From assembly GCA_905221605.1 (NCBI GenBank), contig CAJNDS010000001.1:1342525-1404524 (forward strand): 62,000 nucleotides of DNA, written 5' to 3'. The notes under the pieces were generated by a model that had not been told where the DNA came from, did no database searches, and saw only the letters and a list, made by a program, of their open reading frames with translations. Of this stretch, positions 33,720 to 43,842 are shown in pieces. Position 1 is the stretch's first letter. The number at the start of each line of letters is the position of its first letter. Origin of the DNA: Symbiodinium natans (lineage: Eukaryota > Sar > Dinophyceae > Suessiales > Symbiodiniaceae). The position numbers and the translations under genes were made by a program.

Positions 33720-34043
33720 GTCGCTGACGGCGGGTTCGGACGGGCGGGGGGGGGGGGGGAAGTTGTTTTTGGGATGGGCCTTGAACCTTAAACTTAAACT
33801 TCAACCTTGCCACCCAAAACCCCTAATTACGCCCCAAACCCTGCAATCCACATCCTTGTGTGCTTAGTGGCAACCTTGCCCTCTTGCAACTCTCGCCATC
33901 GGCCTCCGGGGTAGCTTTCAGGTTCCTCAACCTGAAGCATCAATGTTTCAGGGTCTTGGGCTCCTCTGGGCTCAGTGAAGATGCCTAAACCCTAAACCCT
34001 AAACCCGAAACCCTAATCCCTAAACCCTAGTGTAAACATGTAG

Positions 34044-34168
34044 GCAGAGAGCCTTCAGGCGCAGTCGGCTCTCGGACGCTTCCTGGACAAGCGGGCGGCC
34101 AGCGTGCAGGAGGCGAGCTGTGCGGCCTCGGACGCGCAGGGGAGGCTGCAGCGATTGCAGGAGCCAGA
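34044..34168 (+). CDS. Coiled-coil gene, exon 3
   Basis: Acceptor acatgtag|G in phase 0. Reads ESLQAQSALGRFLDKRAASV and QEASCAASDAQGRLQRLQEP. The GTGACT donor at about 34,169 would leave phase 2, which does not fit the next visible exon, so an exon may be missing or the border may differ. Confidence 0.55.
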
Positions 34169-34371
34169 GTGACTTTAGGGTGTAATTAGGGTTTAGGGTT
34201 TAGGGTTTAGGGTCTAGGGTCTAGGGTCTAGGGTTTAGGGGTTCCAGGCCATATTATAGAGCCCAGGAAAACCGAATTTAGAGCGCCTCCCCAAACCTCA
34301 ATCCCTTGAACCCTAAACCCTGAACCGATTTGGGTTTAGGGCTTAAGACGCGCGATAGAATCTCCATGTAC

Positions 34372-34505
34372 ATAAATAGTGTATATACGAGTATATATAT
34401 ATATATACACAGATATATATAGCTATATGTATAATATATATATATATATATATATAGTATATTTGTATTTATATCTTGATATATATATATATATATATTT
34501 ATATT
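34372..34505. repeat. (TA)n-rich intron tract
   Basis: Several TATATA runs immediately upstream of the acceptor atattgcag at 34,509. Confidence 0.9.
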
Positions 34506-34509
34506 GCAG

Positions 34510-34645
34510 AGTCTGTTAAAGCCCTTGTCCAGGAGCAGAGCAACGGCGTTCGCGCGGTGGCACTGCGGAAGGCGCAGGCGCAGGTGGCGGATGTCGAGCA
34601 GCGGGCTCTGCATGAGGCCAGGGCGCGCAACGCCATGCTGCTCGG
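34510..34645 (+). CDS. Coiled-coil gene, exon 4
   Basis: After tttatattgcag the frame reads SVKALVQEQSNGVRAVALRK and AQAQVADVEQRALHEARARN, then AMLLG before TTTAGGG repeats. Heptad-like charged helix. Confidence 0.6.
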
Positions 34646-35194
34646 GTTTTTGACTGGTTTAGGGTTTAGGGTTTAGCCCTAAACCCTAAACCCTAAACCC
34701 CAAACCCTAAACCCTAAACCCTAAACCCTAAACCCTAAACCCTAAACCCTATCATTCATTTAGGGGCCTCCGGCTCAGGCCACTGCCGACCCAAGAGGCT
34801 GTCAAGCGGAAGACGCCTCCTCGCCCCCCCCCCCCCCCCCCCGCCCGTTTTACTCGAACCCCTACCCCTGCCAAGCTATAGGGTTTAGGGTTTTGGGTTT
34901 AGGGGTTAGGGTTAAACCCGAAACCCTGAACCTTAAACCCGAAACCCTACCCTACACCCTAAACCCTTTCTGATTGGGGTGGCTTCACCCCTTTGTGTTT
35001 TGGGTTGGGTTCCCTTACAAACGACCCCAAGCACGAAGCAAACCCTACTAGGTGTCCTTGCAGACCCCATGAGCCAAAGAAAAGACTCTTTTCCTAAACC
35101 CTACACCCTAAGCGCCTCATACCCTAAAGCCTGAACCCTAAATCTTAAACCCTCAACGCTGAAGCCTGAAACCTGAACCCATCCACAAACCAAG

Positions 35195-35256
35195 GTTGGA
35201 TCGAAGGGAGTCGGAGATTCAGGCCCTGAAGCGGCAAACCGCGTCTTTGAGCCTTG
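35195..35256 (+). CDS. Coiled-coil gene, further exon
   Basis: Acceptor acaaaccaag|G; reads LDRRESEIQALKRQTASLSL; GTTCTG may be the donor. Charged helix like its neighbours. Confidence 0.5.
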
Positions 35257-35552
35257 GTTCTGAAGACTGGGTTTTTTGAGTTTAGGATTTTTTGGTCTCT
35301 TAGGGTTTCGGGTTTAGGGGTTAAAATTTAGGGTTTAGGGTTTAGGGTCTAGAGTTTAGGGTTGAGGGTTTAGGGTTTAGGGTTAACAAGCCCAGAGCCT
35401 TGTGCTTGCTAGGTTGCCTCTTTAGAAGCTTGCGAGGGCTAACAAAAACCCGCAAACTGCAAGGTGTTTTGGGCTAACCCCTAAACCCTAAAAAACCCTA
35501 AACCCTACACTCTACACCCTAAACCCTCCCCCTAAACCCTAAACCCTAAACC

Positions 35553-35600
35553 CTAAGCCCCAAAAGAAAGCCCTAAACCTTAAACCCCAAACCCTAAATC
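35553..35600. repeat. Duplicated intron segment, second copy (first at 32,639)
   Basis: Identical over about 45 bp to 32,639-32,690. Confidence 0.8.
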
Positions 35601-35642
35601 CTAAACCCTAAACCCTAAACCCTAAACCCTAAACCCTCCTAG

Positions 35643-35750
35643 GAGCACCGCCTGCAACGCCTGTTGCGGCGACCTGATGAACATCAGCCAGACGCTTGAG
35701 GCCGCGGCGAGCCAGGCTTCGGAGGTGAACCACGAGAGCCTGGGGCTGAA
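35643..35750 (+). CDS. Coiled-coil gene, further exon
   Basis: Acceptor accctcctag. The longer frame reads STACNACCGDLMNISQTLEA and AASQASEVNHESLGLK before GGTTTAGGG. Another frame (EHRLQRLLRRPDEHQPD) is open for only 18 codons. Confidence 0.5.
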
Positions 35751-35752
35751 GG

Positions 35753-35849
35753 GTTTAGGGTTTAGGGTTTAGGGTTTAGGGTTTAGGGTTTAGGGTTTAG
35801 GGTTTAGGGTTTAGGGTTTAGGGTTTAGGGTTTAGGGTTTAGGGTTTAG
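35753..35849. repeat. TTTAGGG array directly after an exon
   Basis: Fourteen perfect G-strand heptamers beginning at the exon edge; the first GGTTTAGGG offers the only nearby GT donor. Confidence 0.95.
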
Positions 35850-36736
35850 GGGTCGAACGGTTTTTTGTTTCAGGGTTTGCTCTATTCCGGACTTTACAAG
35901 GAAAGAGTCTCTTTATGGCCTCAACCTGTTTACATTACAGGGCTTGAAAGGAGTTCATTTTTCCTAAAGGGTTTTCATGGGCTTAGTAGCCTGACGGAAG
36001 GTTGTTGTTTCGGATCGACCCAAACCTCTAGGGCCTTCCCACCCGGAGGAACGAGCAGAGTTTGAACCACGTTATAAGGGCAACCCTCAACCCTAAACCC
36101 TAAACCCTAAATCCTAAACACTAACCTGTTTCTACGGTGTGTTGTCTACAGTGAGTCTCAAGGCTGTGTCTGCATTGGTTATGCAGGGCTGTGAAAGGCT
36201 TTGTTTGTGCGCAAGGCACCCTAAACCCTAAACCCTAAACCCCGAACCCTAAACCGGGCTGATTTTCAAGCGCTTTGGTCGTTAATATCCGGTCAGGGTT
36301 TGCGAGGATTTTCGTTGCTCTAGAGCATGCGTAAAGGGCGTAGGGTTTAGGGTTTAGGGCTTTGGGCTTAGGGCTTAGGGTTTAGGGTTTAGGGTTTAGG
36401 GTTTAGGGAGTACATACTAGTATGTAGGGGTTTCACGACTGTTCTCACGACTGTTCAGGGGTTTCGGGGCTTTACGGTTTCCAAGGGTCGCTTGGCTTTT
36501 ATGCGAAAGCCCGGGGCTATCCGGGATTCAGGATTTCGATGTTTTTTTTTTTTGGTTGGGCTGGGGGGGGGGGGGGGTGTTAGGGCTTTGTGGAGTTGTG
36601 GTAGGGCTTCTGGGGCTTTGGGCCTTGACCTGTATGTTTGTTGGTGCTTTGTTTTGGAGGATTCCATGTTTGGGGCGCTGTCGGTTTCGGCTTGTCGACA
36701 TGTCTTGCTCAACCCTCAACCCTTCAGGGTTTAGGG

Positions 36737-36810
36737 TCGGGATGTTCCCCCTTCTACTAGCTGTCATCCCTAGTAAGAACTGTTAGTATAGTAAGAACTG
36801 TTAGTATAGG
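36737..36810. repeat. Family A element with duplicated right arm
   Basis: cgggatgttcccccttctac on the left; the right-arm word gaactgttagtata occurs twice. Confidence 0.6.
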
Positions 36811-37221
36811 GTTTAGGGTTTAGGGTTTAGGGTTTAGGGTTTAGGGTTTAGGGTTTAGGGTTTAGGGTTTATTTAGGGTTTAGGGCTTAGGGTTTAGGAT
36901 TTAGGGTCTAGGGTTTAGGGTTTAGGGTTTAGGGTTGCAGCTCATTGGCGCCTCAAGCCCAAACCCCAAACTGATTAGCAAAGGGCATTGAGGGCTTTAA
37001 GAACTTGAAGGGTTTTCAGGGCTTTGGGGCGTTAACGGTTTTGAGGGTTTTAAGGGCTTGAGGGGCTTTAAGGGCTTTAAGGAGATTAACTTTGCCATAG
37101 CGGGGTAACATTTTACATTTTTTAAGGGTACTTAAACTCAAGAAGGAATACAAGCTTAATGTTTTAATACTATCCCAACCATGAACTAGACAAGGGCTTT
37201 TCAGGGTTTCAACGGCCCTAA

Positions 37222-37331
37222 GCCCTAAACCCTAAGTCCTAAACCCTAAACCCTAAACCCTAAACCCTAAACCCTAAACCCTAAACCCTAAACCCTAAAC
37301 CCTAAACCCTAAACCCTAAACCCTAAACCCC
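37222..37331. repeat. CCCTAAA array directly before an exon
   Basis: About 15 C-strand heptamers ending in CCCCAG, which is the acceptor for the exon at 37,334. Confidence 0.95.
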
Positions 37332-37333
37332 AG

Positions 37334-37423
37334 GAAGAGTCTGGTCCAGACGCGCTGCCTGAGACTGGATGCCAGGGAGGCGGCGCTTCAGACCATGGAA
37401 AGGGCCTGGAAGGAGGCGCGGGG
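37334..37423 (+). CDS. Coiled-coil gene, further exon
   Basis: The acceptor is made by the telomere array (ctaaaccccag). Reads KSLVQTRCLRLDAREAALQT and MERAWKEARG, a charged helix. GTTTGG follows. Confidence 0.55.
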
Positions 37424-37656
37424 GTTTGGGGCACCCTAAACCCTAAACCCTAAACCCTAAACCCTAAACCCTAAACCCTAAACCCTAAACCCTAAACCCT
37501 AAACCCTAAACCCTAAACCCTAAACCCTTATCATGGTTTGGGGCTCAAGGTGTAGGGTTTGGGTTTAGGGCTTGGCCTGTCTGGGTTTCTCATGGCTGAT
37601 TAGCGCTTCGTGTCTGTGACCCTCTAGGCCCTAAACCCTAAACTCTGGACGGGTTG

Positions 37657-37807
37657 TACTATTTGCTTAAGAACCCCTCCCCCCCCCCCCCCCCCCAAAA
37701 AAAAAAACACACACAAAAAAAACACGAAAATGATCCCTATATTGTCCTGAGAAAGCAAGAATACTTATGTTTTTCTGGAAGGGGGGGGGGGTTCTTAAGC
37801 CAGTAGG
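37657..37807. repeat. Family E palindrome, second full copy
   Basis: tactatttgcttaagaaccc on the left, ggggttcttaagccagtag on the right, with C-run plus A-run inside the left arm and G-run inside the right. Confidence 0.75.
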
Positions 37808-38336
37808 AGGGTTAAGGTTGAGAGCTTGGAGGTTTCAGATTCGCCTCACCAGTCAGCCGTTGACAGGACGGTCTAGGGTTTGGGCAGAATGAGGGCCTGA
37901 GCGCCTTAAGCCCTAGACACTAAACCCTAAACCCGAAACTCGTGCAAAACCCGGAACCCAAACCTCAAGAATCATAGCGTTTTTGCTTGATTCTACAACA
38001 TACAAGATCGCGGCCACAAATCTTCGCAAACTATGATGCGTCCGAAAACCACAAAAAAACCCTGTACTTCAAAAATTGAGAAAATCAGGACATCGTCGTT
38101 TTCCCTTGGAAAAACTACCAAAATACCTAAAAAGAAACCCTGCTACCGCGCATGTCGTTTCGCGGTGCGTTGCCTAGTTTAAGCCCTAAACCCTAAACCC
38201 CAAACCCCAAACCCTAAACCCCAAATCCTAAGCCCAAAACCCGCTAAAGCCCTGTACCGCAAATCTGGAAATGCAACCCTAAACCCCAAACCCTAAACCC
38301 TAAACCCTAAACCCTAAACCCCAAATTCCTGAAGAG

Positions 38337-38429
38337 GTCGCGCGGTCGAGCCCGATCTCGGCCAGAAGCCAGGCAAAGGCCTTGGACGCGGCCCGCGACC
38401 ACCTCGTCCGCGCGCTCCTTCGGGACAAG
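38337..38429 (+). CDS. Coiled-coil gene, 93-nt exon with apparent GC donor
   Basis: Exactly 31 codons (VARSSPISARSQAKALDAAR and DHLVRALLRDK), phase 0 at both ends, between ctgaagag and AAG|GCTAGGG. No GT lies close by in phase, so a GC-AG intron is likely, as reported for dinoflagellates. Confidence 0.55.
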
Positions 38430-38957
38430 GCTAGGGTTTGGGGTTTGGGGTTTGGGGTTTGGGGTTTAGGGTTTAGGGTTTAGGGTTTAGGGTGGGGTTT
38501 AGGCTTTAGGGTTTAGGGTGTGGGGTTTATTGGGCTTTAGGGTTTTCATGGTTTGTAGGGTTTATAGGGTTTATGGGGTTTATGGGGTTTTGGGGGTTTC
38601 TGGGGTTTAGGATGTAGCTTTTTGGGGGTGTAGGGTTTGCGGCTTTGGGGAGGGTTCTGATCGTGGGTCTTCATTCCACCCTTCATGTGGGTTTAGGGCT
38701 TAGGATCCAGATTTTCGGAATTAGGGTTTAGGATGTAGGGTTTAGGATTAGGATTTAGGGTTTCGCGTTAAGGGTACATCGAGGGGAGGAAGGCCGGGCA
38801 AAGGGGGGCAGGGCATTTGCAGTCGTCAGTGCCTAAACTACTAAACCCTAACCTACTAAACCGTAAACTCTAAACCTAAACCCAAAAATCCTAAACCCAT
38901 CTCCAAACCCGAGAGAAACCCCTATACCCTAAGAAAAACCTTAACATGCCACTTGAG

Positions 38958-39008
38958 GTCTTCACGGGCAAGATGAACCAGCTCTTAGACGGGCTGCAGG
39001 AGGCCCGG
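38958..39008 (+). CDS. Coiled-coil gene, 51-nt exon
   Basis: Reads VFTGKMNQLLDGLQEAR (phase 0-0) before GCATGG, or continues two codons to GTCACC. The ATG upstream at 38,946 keeps the frame open, so it might begin earlier. Confidence 0.45.
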
Positions 39009-39739
39009 GCATGGGTCACCTCTCCAAACATGTGGCCCCCCTTCTCAGGCTTGGCGGCCCAGTGGTACCCTGTACCCTTCTTTTTGTGTTCTGGGTTCCC
39101 TTGCAAAATTACCAACCCGCAAAAGTTGCCCTTATCAGAATATGGTTACTGGGCTACCAAGCCAGGTTTGATCATGGGGTTTTCGGGTACCCGAAATGTG
39201 GCTCCGGCATTGAAATCGGACAGTTTAGTGCCAAGCACGTTGTCGGGTAAGCCGGCAAGCTCTGAACCCAGCTTCGGGTTATGGACTTCGAGTTTGGAGG
39301 TTAGGGTTTGGGTTTCTCCTGCATCCTCAGCACCCCGGAGGAACACAGAAACTTGCCGCCCACAACTTTAACAGAATCCCCAGTCTCAACCCTAAACCCC
39401 TCAACCCCTAAACCCCTAAGTCCTAAACACCTAAACTCTCAAACAGCCCTCGCACTACCGCTACCTGAGACCTGAGAGGCATGCTACATACACCCAAGGC
39501 CCTGAACCTCTAGGGTTTAGGGTTTAGGGTTTAGGGTTTAGGGTTTAGGGTTTAGGGTTTAGGGTTTAGGGTTTAGGGTTTATCTTGTGACCCCAAGCCC
39601 CTGTAGAAGCGCCCCTCATGCAGAAGCCCCCCCCCCCCCCACCCTTGGAGACGCCAAACCCAAACCCCAAACACCCCCGACGCCTTCCAGGATCCTAACC
39701 CTAAACCCTAAACCTCGGTCCCCAAAATCTAAATCCGAA

Positions 39740-39890
39740 AAACTAAACCCTAAACCCTAAACCCTAAACCCTAAACCCTAAACCCTAAACCCTAAACCCT
39801 GAACCCTGAACCCTAAACCCTAAACCCTAAACCCTAAACCCTAAACCCTAAACCCTAAACCCTAAACCCTAAACCCTAAACCCTAACCCT
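39740..39890. repeat. CCCTAAA array
   Basis: About 21 C-strand heptamers with two CCCTGAA variants. Confidence 0.95.
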
Positions 39891-40344
39891 GAAACCCTAA
39901 AACTCCAAAACGCACAGACCCTAAAACCCTAAACCCTTGAACACTTTACGGCAAGGCCTCGCCAGCCGCGAAGAACTTCCCCTCACCCGCCTCGGATCCC
40001 TCCAACGACCAAAGCCTCGGCCCTTCAGAGGCCCCTTAAGTGGATTTAGGGTTTAGGGTTTAGGGTTGAGGGATTAGGGTTAGAGGGAATTTGAGGGGTT
40101 TTGAGGGTTTTGAGATTTTGGGAGTTTGGGGTTTTGGGGTTTTGGGTTTTTTTCGGGTCTTAGGGTTTTAGGGGTTGGGCGTTTTAGATTGCAGGGTTTT
40201 AGGGTTGAGAGTTTAGCGTCGGAGTATAGGGTTTAGGGTTTAGAGCTTAGGGTTTGGGGTTCAGAATTTAGGGTTTAGGGATTGTTTGGAGTTTAATGCC
40301 AAAGGGTTGAGGGCTTGGGCAGAACAAATGCAGGGCTCGAGGGT

Positions 40345-40435
40345 AGTTCTCTAAATTCGGGCCTTTTTGGGTCCTGTGTAGTGTAGTACGGCCGTAAATA
40401 AGGACCCCCAAAAACCCCTAATGTAGAGAACTGCC
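40345..40435. repeat. Family B palindrome
   Basis: agttctctaaattcgggcct faces aaaacccctaatgtagagaact; centre gtagtgtagtacggccg. 91 bp. Confidence 0.8.
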
Positions 40436-40524
40436 CCGAAGCTTGGGGCTTGGGTTGAGTTTTCTTGGCATGCGTCGCATTTGCGTCTTCTTTGCCCTTG
40501 AGTTCGGGCTTAGAGAACCTAAGC

Positions 40525-40577
40525 TTGGGATGTTCCCCGTTATGCGAACAGACCTTAATAGGGATTATGGTAGCCCC
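40525..40577. repeat. Family A left arm
   Basis: cttgggatgttccccgttat followed by acagaccttaatagggatta; the right arm is replaced by CCCTAAA repeats. Confidence 0.6.
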
Positions 40578-40692
40578 CCTAAACCCCAAACCCTAAACCC
40601 CAAACCCTAAACCCTAAACCCTAAACCCTAAACCCTAAATCCTAAACCCTAAATCCTAAACCCTAAACCCTAAACCCTAAACCCTGCTCCAG

Positions 40693-40757
40693 GCTAAGGA
40701 GGAAGGCGCCAGTGCAGACTCCACCGCGGATGCCGGGGAGGGGAACCTAGGACTCAC
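40693..40757 (+). CDS. Coiled-coil gene, last visible exon
   Basis: Acceptor ccctgctccag, phase 0; reads AKEEGASADSTADAGEGNLG and LTV. Acidic. The 3' border is uncertain because a family D repeat (40,741-40,885) overlaps it. The rest of the gene may continue beyond the retrotransposon or be lost. Confidence 0.4.
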
Positions 40758-40885
40758 AGTAGGCCTTTATTTCGGTTTTTTAGGGTTTAGGTTCCCCTAT
40801 AACCCTAAGCCCTAAACCCTAAACCCTAAACCCTAAACCCTAAACCCTGTATATTCCTAGGTTACTCCTGGGTCTAGGAACGAAA
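40741..40885. repeat. Family D element with central CCCTAAA array
   Basis: Starts aacctaggactcacagtagg, ends ggttactcctgggtctagg. Like the 3,977 copy, it holds telomere units in the middle. Confidence 0.55.
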
Positions 40886-41382
40886 ACCTCTCGGTCGTCT
40901 GGTCGCCGGTCAACGGCAGCGCAGCAAGCCAGGGAAAGGAGCGGGCGGGGTGGAATGAATTGGGGGTTTAGGGTTTAGGGTTTAGGGTTTAGGGTTTAGG
41001 GTTTAGGGTTTAGGGTTTAGGGTTTAGGGCTGTATTTTGTTCTTGAGATCAGTATTATCTTGCGACTTGCTTTATTGTCGTTTTAATTTTCCAGTTTTGT
41101 CATGGGCTTGTTGGAGGTTCGGGTTTAGTCTTTCCAGGTGCAGAGCTTGAGTCAGTGTTTATGGCGTTTTAGGGGCTGGAGGCTTTCAGGGCGCGGGGTT
41201 TAGGGTTTAGGGTTTCAGGCTGTAGGTCTTTGGCTTCATGGTTTGATTTGGGGCTGTAAGGATTGGTGTCTCGCCTACAGCTGCCCTTGAAACTTGTCCG
41301 TCAGGTTGCTTCTACCCTGAGGCCTACTACACCCTAAACCCCAAACCCTAAATTAACCCTAAGCTCTAAACCCTAAACCCTA

Positions 41383-41742
41383 CGCGAGTTCGCGGGGTGC
41401 GCAGACACAGCTTTTAAGCACAGCACAGCAACACAAGAAGAACAAATGATGCCTGCTGGTCTGTCTGACTGTCTCTTCTGTATCGCCAATCTGTACAACG
41501 CGATTCTCAAAAACCTACTACTCGATGCGTATCTGTATCATCTGCAGTGAGCCATGCTGAGCTTGGCCATGCAAATCACATTCGAGCAGCAATGGTATCG
41601 GCATCGTTTGTAAGAGAGGGCAAAGTTGGGCGATCCAAGCTCGAAAGAGCTTAAGGCTCCCCCCCAAACACCCCCAACTGTCATGCCTGACACGGCCTGC
41701 CGGCCGTGCCAGGGGGCTGAAGGCTCTGTAGGAAACCACGCT
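41383..41742 (-). repeat. 3' LTR of the retrotransposon
   Basis: Begins cgcgagttcgcggggtgcgc on the plus strand and matches 51,428-51,800 base for base with a constant offset of 10,045 up to 41,732. It then lacks 13 bp before the shared aaaccacgct. The ends are not the usual TG...CA. Confidence 0.93.
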
Positions 41743-41756
41743 CTCCCCCTGGCTGG
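41743..41756 (-). other. Polypurine tract
   Basis: On the minus strand gccagggggag lies immediately upstream of the 3' LTR, the position expected of the plus-strand DNA primer. Confidence 0.6.
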
Positions 41757-41870
41757 ATTCCAGCCAATCAGCGGTAGAACAGCTCAGTCCTTCCCTGAAA
41801 CTGCATCCTCAGGAACGTTCTGCCATCTCTGCCTTCGGTCCAATCATCATCAATGATCTCTTGGGTGCCA

Positions 41871-43466
41871 TCACGATAGACTGCCAAAAGTACGTCTGGC
41901 CCCTCTCAGCCGCCCCAACTCAATCGGAGTTCGGGTGCCACGAGGTGAGAACATTCTGATTCTAGGCTGGCAATGCCAACGAATCAGAACTCCAGGACGA
42001 TTGCCTGGGGTGCTCCATTCATCTCGCCTGTAGTACTCGTTGGGAGGCAGCTGGTGGATGGCTGATTCGAGGCCCCCCCACGCAGACTGGTGCTGCTGGA
42101 GGAACTCCACTGTGGGCTGATTAGGAGCTGGTGGCCAATCATCTCTCAACCAAAAAGGATACTGATCAAGGTCTACCAGCCGCACAGCCCCTACCCGGAA
42201 TAAGGCTTCTGCCTCACGGTGGATAGCGTGTGCAACCTCAATTGGAATGCCTTGAGGGCCGTTTTCGTTGTGAACCCCACCCATAGGCCTAGGCGGAACG
42301 CCGACGGCATGATTCTGCACCTGCGGCTCCCCGTCAGGTTCTTCGACATATACCCTCTGTCCTTGTCTTCGTCTCAAACCCTGCTCTCTCTCTCCCTCCT
42401 CTCTCTCAACCCGCCGCGCAAGCACAGCCACATCATCGACATACTGGAACTGAGCAATCACTTCCCCGAGTTGCTGCGTCTCATCACCTTCGTCAGCGGC
42501 CCATATCCCTCTACGAGCATCATGATCATCCTGGTCCCCAGGGTCCCTGACAATGACACCCTCTCGCTCACTGCGCTCAACATGTTCGTCCTCGGCATCC
42601 GGCTCACTCCTCTCTGACGGGCTCTGCTCTCCATCAGGCTCAACAGTGACTCTGCTCTCTGCCCCTCGTCTCTCAAGAACACGCCCAAACAAACGCCCAC
42701 ATCCCTTTACGGCTTCCCACATACAGATAGTCGTGCACACAACTAGGAAAAGCAACACACACAACTCCCAAGTCCCAGCGTGCCCGGAGATAGGCTCAGG
42801 TTCCTGAGCGTCTGCTGCAGCAATAGCTGCCGCCAAGACTGCCGCCCGAATCTGATTAGCAGACACTTCCATCAGAGCCTTGACCTTAGGTGCTTCAACC
42901 TCCTGGCGAGGCCCCTCTAAGAGACCCATTCCTGTCCGAAGCAATGACAGTCTAGGGAGGGGTAAGGATTTAGTTCCAGCATCTGAAACATTCTTTGCGC
43001 CCTCTATATGCACCACAGTCAGCGCTCCAGCCCTCACCTGCTCGCGAAGGACATGTGCCCGAATGCGGAGGTGCCTGGACCTCCAGTTGTTGGAGTCCCC
43101 ATTTACGATTGCGATGCTCGCCATGTTGTCGTTAACCACTGTTAGCTGTGGCTCAGTGCCCAAGAACTCCCAAAGGATGTAAGTTTGGGCCCGGCCAAAG
43201 CAGAACCCCGACATCGTGCTGAGCAACTCCGCCTCAGCAGTGCTAGCTGCCGTAAACGGCTGCCTGGCAGTGATCCACCCAGTAAGGCTACCTTCTGTAT
43301 ACACATACACCGCTTCCTGGGATCGTTCGCACCCGGGCGCGAATGAGCTATCAGTCATGGCTTCAATCACCCCTTTTGAATCTACTGTTGTAGTCGCCCC
43401 CGGCTCACCCTGCCTGGCGTGCTCTGCCTTGTAGCGGAGACAAAGAAAGGTTTTGGGTCGTGACAA
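41871..43466 (-). CDS. Retrotransposon RNase H domain and C-terminal extension with a membrane segment
   Basis: Continues the pol frame after a one-base shift near 43,460 (TTG first codon as listed; not a true start). RNase H motifs: TDSSFAP (Asp about residue 39), STAEAELLS (Glu about 79), VNDNMASI (Asp about 114) and NVSDAGTKSLP (about 161), preceded by KTFLCLRYKAEHARQG. RNase H degrades the RNA strand during reverse transcription. After residue 200 come an Ala-rich stretch and a hydrophobic segment (CVLLFLVVCTTICMW, about 233-250), then a long Glu/Arg-rich region and a C-terminus with a run of aromatic and Pro residues. The extension has no function I can name; a membrane anchor or envelope-like role is speculation. 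Confidence 0.85.
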   Translation of the reverse strand: MSRPKTFLCLRYKAEHARQGEPGATTTVDSKGVIEAMTDSSFAPGCERSQEAVYVYTEGSLTGWITARQPFTAASTAEAELLSTMSGFCFGRAQTYILWEFLGTEPQLTVVNDNMASIAIVNGDSNNWRSRHLRIRAHVLREQVRAGALTVVHIEGAKNVSDAGTKSLPLPRLSLLRTGMGLLEGPRQEVEAPKVKALMEVSANQIRAAVLAAAIAAADAQEPEPISGHAGTWELCVLLFLVVCTTICMWEAVKGCGRLFGRVLERRGAESRVTVEPDGEQSPSERSEPDAEDEHVERSEREGVIVRDPGDQDDHDARRGIWAADEGDETQQLGEVIAQFQYVDDVAVLARRVEREEGEREQGLRRRQGQRVYVEEPDGEPQVQNHAVGVPPRPMGGVHNENGPQGIPIEVAHAIHREAEALFRVGAVRLVDLDQYPFWLRDDWPPAPNQPTVEFLQQHQSAWGGLESAIHQLPPNEYYRRDEWSTPGNRPGVLIRWHCQPRIRMFSPRGTRTPIELGRLRGARRTFGSLS

Positions 43467-43842
43467 GATATCCCACTAGATGCAATGCATACACTTTCAC
43501 CCTTGCAGGATTTTTCGTGATGAGCTGGGCCAATCTAGACACTGTAAAGATGGCATCTGGTCGCGTGCGGTACGCCACCCAAAGTGCTTCCCCTAGCGCC
43601 GCCTGACATGCTACAACGTCCTCAGCAGCATGCTCTGACGCCTCTTCAACTTCTATTCCACCGGGGCTAGCTGGGGTAAACACACGCGGGGCTTCCGGAT
43701 ATCTACTTGCCATATCTCGAATGTAGTCTGATTGACTCAACAGCAGATCGCGCCCGCTCCATCTCAGCTCAAACCCAAAAAACTTCAGCGGAGGGTCGGC
43801 GAGCGTTTCGGGGATGTATTCAACCTTCCCGCATTTCCATTT
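43405..43842 (-). pseudogene. Pol connection segment after the premature stop
   Basis: It stays in the pol frame beyond the TAA at 43,843-43,845 and reads CGKVEYIPETLADPPLKFFG, then SQSDYIRDMASRYP and VAYRTRPDAIFTVSRLAQL, conserved parts of the copia RT/RNase H linker. Frame lost near 43,460, where a C-run (gaccc) sits and the next ORF takes over. Because homologous sequence continues past both breaks, they are mutations or assembly errors rather than natural ends. Confidence 0.8.

Noticed and set aside
36455-36786. Short genes on both strands near a G-run
   Set aside because: Mutually overlapping frames with a homopolymer in the middle and no splice support.
41383-41742. Host gene exon with duplicated copy at 51.4 kb
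   Set aside because: The two copies flank a complete retrotransposon with primer site and polypurine tract, so they are LTRs.
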